From Seinonella peptonophila (GTDB taxonomy: Bacteria > Bacillota > Bacilli > Thermoactinomycetales > Thermoactinomycetaceae): a stretch of DNA of 64,000 nt. The notes beneath the pieces are model-generated. The model was not told the origin of the DNA. It saw only the letters and a program-made list of their open reading frames with translations, and did not search any database. The stretch spans positions 248,001-312,000 of the forward strand of contig NZ_FQVL01000003.1 in the NCBI RefSeq assembly GCF_900129355.1. The letters are read 5' to 3'. Within the stretch, counting starts at the first letter, position 1. Each line of letters starts with the position of its first letter. Of this stretch, positions 42,295 to 49,471 are shown in pieces. The position numbers and the translations under genes were made by a program.

Positions 42295-44793
42295 TTATCT
42301 CATGACCACTTCTTCACTTGCTCTCTCTGAATGGACAGTTTTTGAGCCAGGTCTTGTATCGAAAGCATGGAACAGTCTTTCTTCTGGAATTTTGATCTCT
42401 AATTCGTTGACGCGTTTTTCTAAGTCAGACATCAAACAAGTACCTGTTGGCAAACTACGAACTGTCTCTACGTTTTTATCATTTGGTTCGATCCCAAGGA
42501 TGCGACATGCAGCTTCAGCTTCCTGCTGATCGCGACAACGAAAGACAAACCGACATCCTAGATTGGAGCGAATCTCTTCACCTAACATGTCTTTCGCGTT
42601 TTGACTAATCAAATAGATCGCCGAGTTTTTACTTCGCCCTGTTCGAACTAACTCTTCTAAAATCGCTCTCCCTTCCCGAACTTTGGCCAAGCGCCATGAT
42701 TCATCAAACAAAACCAATTTAAAATGTGAACTCGATTGGTTGGAAAAACGCCTTGAAAAATCAGAGATTGCCATTAAAAGTGCAATAGACATTCGCCCAA
42801 AATCAGTTTGACTCTCTTCAGGTAGCTGTAAATCTTCAACTTGTAATATGGTTAACTGCTTAGATAAATCAATCGCACCTTGTGTTCCGTTACCAAAAAG
42901 AAGCTGACCTTGTCCAGAGGTTGCAAGGTAACTCAGCACATCTAATATTTCTTCTAAATGATCGCGTCTTTTTTCGGTCATTGATTGTAAGAGACCTTCA
43001 AGGCACTGCAAGACCCCCATCATCGAAGGCTGTTCTAGCTTGATTGCTTGGTCAACTGCTTTACCGATTGCAATCGCCTCATAGGTACCATCTGATGCTC
43101 GCGCCAAAAATTGCAAGATACGTTTTGCCGTTTCAGCAGCAGCAGCGCGTTCACCCGCTGATTGCACACCCATCAACGGATCAAGTTTTCCACGATCTTC
43201 TTCACTCGCTCGCAGCGTTACAATATGGGTAAGTCCTCTAAGCTCTGGTAAGTGATCAATCCAGTGAGCCCGCTCGTCTTTGGGATCAAAAATTAAAACT
43301 TTTGATCCAGTTAACAATGCTTGATACGCTAATAGATTGGCACCTAGTGATTTTCCTGCTCCCAGAGAACCAATAAAAGCAGCGGAGGCAGTCATGCTTA
43401 GCTTCTCATCCTTTGGACCGCGATCATGTTGAAAGAAAACGGGTAAATTCCGAGACATCCCGATCAAGTGACCTGAACCATCACCAAGTTGCCTTGTTGC
43501 CCCAACCATACTTGCGGCGACAGAAGTGGGGTCCATATGGTGAACATAGTCATGGATCAACTGTTTTGATCCGGGAATCATTTCATTAAATCCTCTCCAT
43601 TGATCACCATAAGGCACTTCCACCTGAATCATCATATCGCTATACAAATCCTTGATTAATTGAATCCGAATCTGGAGCTCATCTGCATTTTCAGCCGCTA
43701 CACATAAGACAATCGAAGTTTTGAGCAATGGAAACTTATCAGTACGTAGATTATCCTCCAGTTCATTTGCTTCTTGACGGCTATTTAAAATATGGAAAGA
43801 AGTCTCCTCCCCGCTTTCCAATGCATGTTCGTCTTCTGCTTTTAATTCTTTCTTCTTATTTAAGACTTGCGAAAGCGCTTTACTATATTCAATTGTCTCT
43901 GTTCGTACTGATGCTTCAACAGGAAAACTTAGCTGTTGTAAACAGTAGAGCCATTCTAAGCCAGGAAAATTGGCTTTATCTGGAATATAGGAAATGGTTA
44001 AAAAGGCCATATGTCCCTGCTTGGTCTGACCATGTACATGCTGCTCAACTATTAACTTTCGTCCATATGAGTCATCAAAACGCCCCTCACTCAGTGTCAT
44101 GATATCGCGCATCGGTCGTATTGCTTTTTTTCCTTTTATTTCTGTCTTGACCGACTTAGGCTTCCAACCCACTCTACGCGGACTTTCACCAATACCACGA
44201 TAAAATCCACGACGAATCAACCACTGCAAATCATCAGCAGTCAGACGCCTCACCCGTAAGTATCCCTGTAAACGCGAATAGATCAACTCTTCTTGTTTCT
44301 GATAAGCATCAAGCTCTTCCAATAAAATCTCCGCTACATCAGTCCCTGAATGATCATAGAGATACCTTCTAAAGTCCTTGATTGCATATAAAAATTCACG
44401 AAGCATAGAAAGCCCTGTTATCGTTGTCTTTTTTAACTGAATTCCAATATAAAAGCGATATTGATGAATTTCTTTTCCTTTTAATCGTTTCATACATGCT
44501 TGAATGTGACGTTCTCCAGCTTCATAGAGCTGAGGAGAAAGTCCAGTCAATCTTTTCTCCATGCTTAATTGATGCTCGGTAAGACTTTGATGTTCAGGTA
44601 CGATTAACGCATGGGTATCTGCATTGATATTCCAATAAAAAGCCTCCAAATTCCCATGGAGGCTGAGTTGATCATCCACCGAACGATAATCGTAATTAAA
44701 AGGCTGTATCTCATAATAAGCAGAAACGGTTCCATCCTGGCTAAAGACCAAGTTATCTTCAAAATATTTTACCGGGAATTGGATACGAGCCAT
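42295..44793 (-). CDS. VirB4-like secretion ATPase (ConE/TcpF type)
   Basis: An 832-residue VirB4-family ATPase. Walker A is GSLGAGKSLGANLL at about 480 and Walker B is LVLFDESWRL at about 695; LISQNAKDMLGEEIRSNLG follows. This is the energising motor found in every type IV secretion system. The N-terminal 400 residues match the VirB4 N-domain layout. The start overlaps the stop of tcpE by one base (TGATG), giving translational coupling. Confidence 0.9.
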   Translation of the reverse strand: MARIQFPVKYFEDNLVFSQDGTVSAYYEIQPFNYDYRSVDDQLSLHGNLEAFYWNINADTHALIVPEHQSLTEHQLSMEKRLTGLSPQLYEAGERHIQACMKRLKGKEIHQYRFYIGIQLKKTTITGLSMLREFLYAIKDFRRYLYDHSGTDVAEILLEELDAYQKQEELIYSRLQGYLRVRRLTADDLQWLIRRGFYRGIGESPRRVGWKPKSVKTEIKGKKAIRPMRDIMTLSEGRFDDSYGRKLIVEQHVHGQTKQGHMAFLTISYIPDKANFPGLEWLYCLQQLSFPVEASVRTETIEYSKALSQVLNKKKELKAEDEHALESGEETSFHILNSRQEANELEDNLRTDKFPLLKTSIVLCVAAENADELQIRIQLIKDLYSDMMIQVEVPYGDQWRGFNEMIPGSKQLIHDYVHHMDPTSVAASMVGATRQLGDGSGHLIGMSRNLPVFFQHDRGPKDEKLSMTASAAFIGSLGAGKSLGANLLAYQALLTGSKVLIFDPKDERAHWIDHLPELRGLTHIVTLRASEEDRGKLDPLMGVQSAGERAAAAETAKRILQFLARASDGTYEAIAIGKAVDQAIKLEQPSMMGVLQCLEGLLQSMTEKRRDHLEEILDVLSYLATSGQGQLLFGNGTQGAIDLSKQLTILQVEDLQLPEESQTDFGRMSIALLMAISDFSRRFSNQSSSHFKLVLFDESWRLAKVREGRAILEELVRTGRSKNSAIYLISQNAKDMLGEEIRSNLGCRFVFRCRDQQEAEAACRILGIEPNDKNVETVRSLPTGTCLMSDLEKRVNELEIKIPEERLFHAFDTRPGSKTVHSERASEEVVMR

Positions 44794-45188
44794 CAACTGT
44801 CACCTCCAGAATTCAAACGATAGACGACTTCACCATCATATTGAAAATATTTCTCTTTTGGGCGTTCAATTTTTTGATAACGTGCATAATGATGATTGCT
44901 AAATAGGTGCTCAAAATAACGGTAGAGAAAACGGTGGGGGGCTTTACCGTCTAAGGTTTTTCTAGTAAAGAACCAGGTGACCAAAAATGGCACACCAATA
45001 AACTTGACCAAGTAAAAGTCAATCCAAGAAAGTGGGGGTAACAGATTCAAACAGATCATAATCAAAAGAGAGACAACAAAGAAGGCCATCTGCCGATATG
45101 AAACCGGCAGAGGTAAATGAATACCTTGGATCGAGTAAACCGTCTTTTCAATGCGGAAAACTCGATTATAAATGCGAATCTGTTTCAT
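44793..45188 (-). CDS. TcpE-family conjugation membrane protein
   Basis: A 131-residue protein with two membrane helices (about 35-75) and the TcpE-type segment TRKTLDGKAPHRFLYRYFEHL. TcpE/ConD proteins are small inner-membrane parts of Gram-positive conjugation machines, roughly in the position of VirB3. It overlaps the upstream gene by four bases (ATGA) and virB4 by one base. Confidence 0.82.
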   Translation of the reverse strand: MKQIRIYNRVFRIEKTVYSIQGIHLPLPVSYRQMAFFVVSLLIMICLNLLPPLSWIDFYLVKFIGVPFLVTWFFTRKTLDGKAPHRFLYRYFEHLFSNHHYARYQKIERPKEKYFQYDGEVVYRLNSGGDS

Positions 45189-45445
45189 TTGAGATAAGCC
45201 TCAAATAGCCAACTGAATCCATCGCTCCCCAACGATTGAACCAACTGTGGTTTAAAGATAAAGACACTTACCAACATAGCAAAAAGTGCAAATCCAATGA
45301 ACGCAGTAAAGGCACGTTTCCAGAACAACGTTAAACTGACAAAAATAACTGCTAAGAAAAAGAGCGCTCCAATTTCTCCGCCAAGCGTCTCTTGTAACTT
45401 CTTACCTGGACCGGCTGCCAACATGATTATGGTTGAGAAATCCAT
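45185..45445 (-). CDS. TcpD-like small membrane protein
   Basis: An 86-residue protein with two membrane helices and a short external start. The size, helices and place between tcpC and tcpE genes fit TcpD (ConC-like), a pilin-like or channel part. Sequence similarity alone is weak. The start follows GGGGAGGAT, which overlaps the tcpC stop region. Confidence 0.68.
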   Translation of the reverse strand: MDFSTIIMLAAGPGKKLQETLGGEIGALFFLAVIFVSLTLFWKRAFTAFIGFALFAMLVSVFIFKPQLVQSLGSDGFSWLFEAYLK

Positions 45446-45446
45446 T

Positions 45447-46352
45447 CTATTTATCCTCCCCTGATATTAGTTTTGTAACAAACCATTGACCCTTATCCTC
45501 AATTAGCTCAAGTCGATAATGACTATTTATCTGTACGCCAGAAGCGAGATCTTCTAACAATACATCACAATTTGCTTTGTAAGTTTCTCCTACTTTGGTA
45601 ACTTTCAAATTTTGCAACTCATGAAATTGTACGATTCCCGTTAAACCAGCAATCGCTGATTGATCTTTCAGTTGATAACTAATCTCTCTTGGACTATCCT
45701 CTGTATAGGCTTTCCAAAAACTTTGGAGGAAGCTGGTTACTTTTTGTTCCACATCTGATGGGACTAATTCACCTTCATCCTCTTTCTTATCGGGGAATGT
45801 AACCTGTTTCGCAACAGGTGGTGCAATAAAAGTAGGTTTATCGACAATTCGATAAGAATCGCCTGCTTTTTTGATCGCAATCTGTAGATAGCGGTCTACA
45901 CGCTTCCGTTGTTGACTATCATCACTATTGATCAACTCTGTCTCTGCAAAGAGGGTCATCTCTTTTATACCTTCCCCGCCAGGACGATCCGTAACCTTCC
46001 AAACCTCAACATTCTCGGGGTACGAATCCCACTTTAACTTGCTAAAGTCCATTCCTCCTTGGACATCGATACTATCTGCCCAGTAAGGCTTTAGGCGGAT
46101 CGCTCGACTCCCTTCATTACCTCGAGACCAAGAGAGATATTCCCTTGTAAATTGCTTGGCAAAAGCAACTTCACCTAAATTTGTATTTTGCGAAGTGGAA
46201 GTAGATGTTTGAGTTGTTAACGTCTGTCGTGCGGGAACAGGTATCAAATGAAATTGAATACCGATTGCAATCGTTGACGTTAAAGCTGTGTAAAGCAGCG
46301 CCCCCCAAAAAATCCACCGCCAAAACTTCTGCTTTGTCGTTGTCTGAATCAA
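45447..46352 (-). CDS. TcpC-like conjugation protein (VirB8 structural relative)
   Basis: A 301-residue protein with one N-terminal helix (12-33) and two NTF2-like repeats outside the membrane (about 65-170 and 205-300). This is the plan of TcpC from pCW3 and ConB from ICEBs1, which recruit channel parts. The TTG start at 46352 has GAGGTGG at correct spacing. It follows the sortase gene by 17 bp. Confidence 0.82.
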   Translation of the reverse strand: MIQTTTKQKFWRWIFWGALLYTALTSTIAIGIQFHLIPVPARQTLTTQTSTSTSQNTNLGEVAFAKQFTREYLSWSRGNEGSRAIRLKPYWADSIDVQGGMDFSKLKWDSYPENVEVWKVTDRPGGEGIKEMTLFAETELINSDDSQQRKRVDRYLQIAIKKAGDSYRIVDKPTFIAPPVAKQVTFPDKKEDEGELVPSDVEQKVTSFLQSFWKAYTEDSPREISYQLKDQSAIAGLTGIVQFHELQNLKVTKVGETYKANCDVLLEDLASGVQINSHYRLELIEDKGQWFVTKLISGEDK

Positions 46353-46369
46353 ACGGTTCCACCTCTTTA

Positions 46370-46975
46370 CTAAAACTTAGCCACTAACTTTGCTTGCACA
46401 ATATAGCGATCAGGTGCGGAACCGATATACCCAAACGGATAGCATGTGGTGAGTGTGAGAATGGGAAGTTTATGAGATACAATTACAGATTGATCACTTG
46501 CATCTGTAACCCATGTTTTGGTGATTCGATATACAAATGATCCCTGCGGTGTAACCACTTGTAATGTATCACCCTTATTAAGCTCACCCAATCTTTGTAA
46601 AACCGTATCCCGGTGACCTGAAAGGACTGCATTATCCCCTTCACCCGGCAATACACTCCGTTCGTAATGACCAACCCCATATGCCAGTTGCTCATCATTT
46701 GTTCCTTCGATGACTGGCAACCTTTCTTTTAAACGAGGGATATATAGATAAGCAAACTTTTCACCTTGTTTAGGGCGTTGTACTTTTGGGACGATCACAG
46801 GTTGAACAGGAACAGAAGTTAAACTCTTGGATTTCTGATCTGCTAGTTTCGATGCTTCCGATGGCGTAATCTTTTCCACGACCTCTACCTTTTGTAGATA
46901 CATTACGTATGAATAGCTGGCGTAGCCAATACCAAGAATGATCAAAACGCAAGCGATGACGCGATCCCATCTCAT
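46370..46975 (-). CDS. Class D sortase
   Basis: A 201-residue sortase with an N-terminal membrane anchor (about 6-26). The catalytic residues are His121 (LSGHRDT), Cys178 (TLTTCYP) and Arg190 (APDRY). TLTTCYPF is typical of class D, which prefers LPxTA signals; the next gene upstream ends in just such a signal (LPETA). The start overlaps that gene by four bases (ATGA), so enzyme and substrate are translated together. It should fix the LPETA protein to the wall. Confidence 0.9.
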   Translation of the reverse strand: MRWDRVIACVLIILGIGYASYSYVMYLQKVEVVEKITPSEASKLADQKSKSLTSVPVQPVIVPKVQRPKQGEKFAYLYIPRLKERLPVIEGTNDEQLAYGVGHYERSVLPGEGDNAVLSGHRDTVLQRLGELNKGDTLQVVTPQGSFVYRITKTWVTDASDQSVIVSHKLPILTLTTCYPFGYIGSAPDRYIVQAKLVAKF

Positions 46976-48048
46976 TGTTCATCCACTCGCCGAAAAAGAA
47001 TGTATAAAATGCCAACAACTGCAAATAGAGCACCGATCAATACACTGTTTAGATCGTTGCTTGCTGTTTCAGGCAATGTACCATGATTAACTGTTCGTGG
47101 CTCTCCATCCTCTATCATACTACCTTTTGAATCATTATTGGTTGAATCTATCGCCTGATCTTCCGATTTTGACTTTGTTTTTTTCGATTGAGTCTGATTA
47201 ACTTGATATTGTGCAACTTCTTGATCCATCTGCGATTTTGAACCTTGTAAGACACCAAACATAGAAGCGACCATCTCACGCTGTTTACCTACTTGTGAAG
47301 CTGGTTCTTTATCCTTAATAATTCTCCAGGGCTTTCGTTCCTTCTTGATCTGTGGATCTTGATCGGATTTTTGTTCTTTTGATGGTGAAGATTGATCCTC
47401 TTTTTTATCCTCTTCCTTTTTAGGAGTTGAAGTTGTTTTTTGCTCTGCTTTCGGCTTTGCTTCTGGTTTCGGCTCTTGCTTTTTTGACGGTTCCTGTTGA
47501 TTAGGATGCTTTTGAACTGGCTTTTTAGGTGTTGGTTCTTTTTGATCTGAATTCGATTTTGGGTTCGTTTGGACTGGTTTATCTGATTTGTTTGGCTCTT
47601 CCGGCTTCTCGGGCTGCTCAGTTTTCTTATGTTTAACCGGTTTAGATGTTTCCTCTTGCTTCTTTACCTTTGTCTCTTTTTCTTTACTTGCTTCATCTTT
47701 AGGTGCTTTCTTCTCTTGCTGCTTTTTCACAGATGATTGTGGTGTATTTGCCCCTTCAGGAACAAGCTGTTCTTTCTTCTCTTGCTTAGGAGGTGAATCA
47801 ATCGGCATTTCACCTTTGACCTTTGGTTGTCCCTCCTGCTCTTTCTGTTCTTGCTTAGGTTTCAGATGTTCTGGAACCAACTCATCCTGTTTTTGCTTAG
47901 GTTGAATTGGTTGATCCAAAGGAAGTTCTCCCTTTACCTTCTCATCAACGGTTGCAAGCCGTGTGGCAAAAGCAGAACCAATCCCCAAAGAAAGCCCTGT
48001 GATGATACATAAGGTGATAATTGCGGCTTTTACAATTGAGTCATTCAT
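46972..48048 (-). CDS. LPETA wall-anchored, Lys/Pro/Glu-rich surface protein
   Basis: A 358-residue secreted protein. Signal peptide 1-28 (cut near SAFA), then a long low-complexity region rich in K, E, P and Q (30-240). Two related segments KVKGELPLDQP and KVKGEMPIDSP lie near residues 37 and 77. LPETA is at 325-329, followed by a helix and a charged tail (FRRVDEQ). It is the first gene of the secretion operon. It may be a surface stalk or adhesin for the secretion machine, or a collar that holds it in the wall; this is inference. Confidence 0.85.
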   Translation of the reverse strand: MNDSIVKAAIITLCIITGLSLGIGSAFATRLATVDEKVKGELPLDQPIQPKQKQDELVPEHLKPKQEQKEQEGQPKVKGEMPIDSPPKQEKKEQLVPEGANTPQSSVKKQQEKKAPKDEASKEKETKVKKQEETSKPVKHKKTEQPEKPEEPNKSDKPVQTNPKSNSDQKEPTPKKPVQKHPNQQEPSKKQEPKPEAKPKAEQKTTSTPKKEEDKKEDQSSPSKEQKSDQDPQIKKERKPWRIIKDKEPASQVGKQREMVASMFGVLQGSKSQMDQEVAQYQVNQTQSKKTKSKSEDQAIDSTNNDSKGSMIEDGEPRTVNHGTLPETASNDLNSVLIGALFAVVGILYILFRRVDEQ

Positions 48049-48550
48049 ATATTCACTCCTTTTCCATTGATTCAGATCTAGGGGAGTGCGCCATAAAGTG
48101 TGAAAATCTGACGAAATGGAAGTGAATCATAAGCGTAACTTTCACTCACCTTCCTATAATATTACAGTTTAGTTATTATTTTCAACACTATTTACTATTT
48201 TTTGTATATTAGGCCAGTTGCAGGAACTCCTTATCAACTACAATTTTCGCGTTTATGTCGTATAGACGCGTATTTTGTAGTATTTAAAATTACATAAATT
48301 TACACAAAAATAAACACTAGCCTCTATATCCTAAACAGTGATAGTAATGTGTACTCTTCACAGCAGAACATTTCAAAAAAGAAAATCTGCTTTCCAACAA
48401 TAATAAAAAAGAGAATGATTCAGGTAATCCTTGTCAGATCCTCATAATTGGAACAGATGTTATTTTTTTGAAATTTTAGTTCCTCCCCTGAGATTAAACG
48501 TTCAACAAGAAATATACCCCCTTTTCGGGGGTTCAATCATTAAATATATG
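48049..48550. other. AT-rich region upstream of the secretion operon
   Basis: About 500 bases with no supported gene. It holds the operon promoter, a CGCG...CGCG inverted pair near 48249-48268, and a small ACCCCC-TTTTC-GGGGGT hairpin at 48516-48532 just past the DUF3891 gene. The hairpin lacks a T tract on the strand that needs it. Confidence 0.5.
48156..48185 (-). promoter_or_regulatory. Promoter of the secretion operon
   Basis: On the minus strand, TTGAAA (48185-48180), an 18-base spacer, and TATTAT (48161-48156), about 110 bp upstream of the LPETA gene. Good sigma-A type hexamers; not tested. Confidence 0.5.
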
Positions 48551-49243
48551 TCAAATTAAAATCTGCCATTGATACAATCCTGATTCAATCTCTTGCCGCT
48601 CTTGATTAAAAACGCGATATGGAATTTGCAGCTCAAAAGATTCTTTAAAAAGGCTAGGGCTTAAACGTAAACTGGTTTGATCTTCCCAATACCATTGATA
48701 TGTGCTTCCGTTGTACTGAATTCCATTTTGATACCAATCATGAGGACCTGTTTCGGGATCATGTAAACATATGGAAAGGGACAGGTCATCGCAAAATCGC
48801 AACAATCGAAAATTGTCGATGAGATATTGCTTCTCATCAGCAGAAAAATATTTTCGAATTCGCTGTCTACGTGCTTGTTCTCGATCTAAAAATTCTTTTG
48901 CCAGTGGTTCAGTTAGCTTTTCAATAAAGTAAGCGTAATGTTTGCTACAAAGATAACCTGCATAAAGATTTTCATTTTCAACAGTTACAATCCCATTCGT
49001 ATATGCTTCTAGCTTTAAGGCTAGGGGATAATCCATAAAAGAATAGGGTTGATTGCTCTCCTCATTCCAAACCACCTGTCGGTCAAGCTCGATCCAACCA
49101 ATATCATGGTTTCGAATTGCAAATAGTGTTTCCTCACGTGGGCGAATTACTTGAAAGAGATGCTCTGCCATTTCACCCGCCATGAGTCCATGTTCGTGTT
49201 GGTTCATTAACACATATTGATCTCCTCTTTGACGAACAATCAT
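48551..49243 (-). CDS. DUF3891 family protein
   Basis: A 230-residue soluble protein. The N-terminal part QHEHGLMAGEMAEHL and RNHDIGW recalls HD-domain metal-binding helices, and DDLSLSICLHDP follows in the middle. This matches DUF3891, found in many Bacillales. An HD-like hydrolase function is plausible but unproven. It forms its own unit before the secretion operon, so is likely not part of it. Confidence 0.78.
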   Translation of the reverse strand: MIVRQRGDQYVLMNQHEHGLMAGEMAEHLFQVIRPREETLFAIRNHDIGWIELDRQVVWNEESNQPYSFMDYPLALKLEAYTNGIVTVENENLYAGYLCSKHYAYFIEKLTEPLAKEFLDREQARRQRIRKYFSADEKQYLIDNFRLLRFCDDLSLSICLHDPETGPHDWYQNGIQYNGSTYQWYWEDQTSLRLSPSLFKESFELQIPYRVFNQERQEIESGLYQWQILI

Positions 49244-49404
49244 GCCCCGAACCCCTTTCTTGTTATTAATTTACGCCTACTTTATGAAACTATTCCTGTT
49301 CTGACTGCTGCTTAAACAGATGGTAAGCGGAATCCTAAAGCATATCCATATTCTTCTATTATAACATCTTTTAACAAATATATTTTTATCATGAATAAAA
49401 TCTT

Positions 49405-49459
49405 ATACACCAGCTCACTAAAATGCACAAAATAGCTTTGGAGCTTCGAGCTGGTGTAT
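49405..49459 (-). terminator. Terminator of the MoxR-VWA operon
   Basis: Perfect 12-bp arms ATACACCAGCTC (49405-49416) and GAGCTGGTGTAT (49448-49459) around a 31-base loop, followed on the minus strand by AAGATTTTAT. The long loop is unusual. Confidence 0.6.
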
Positions 49460-49471
49460 GTAAAATATTAT

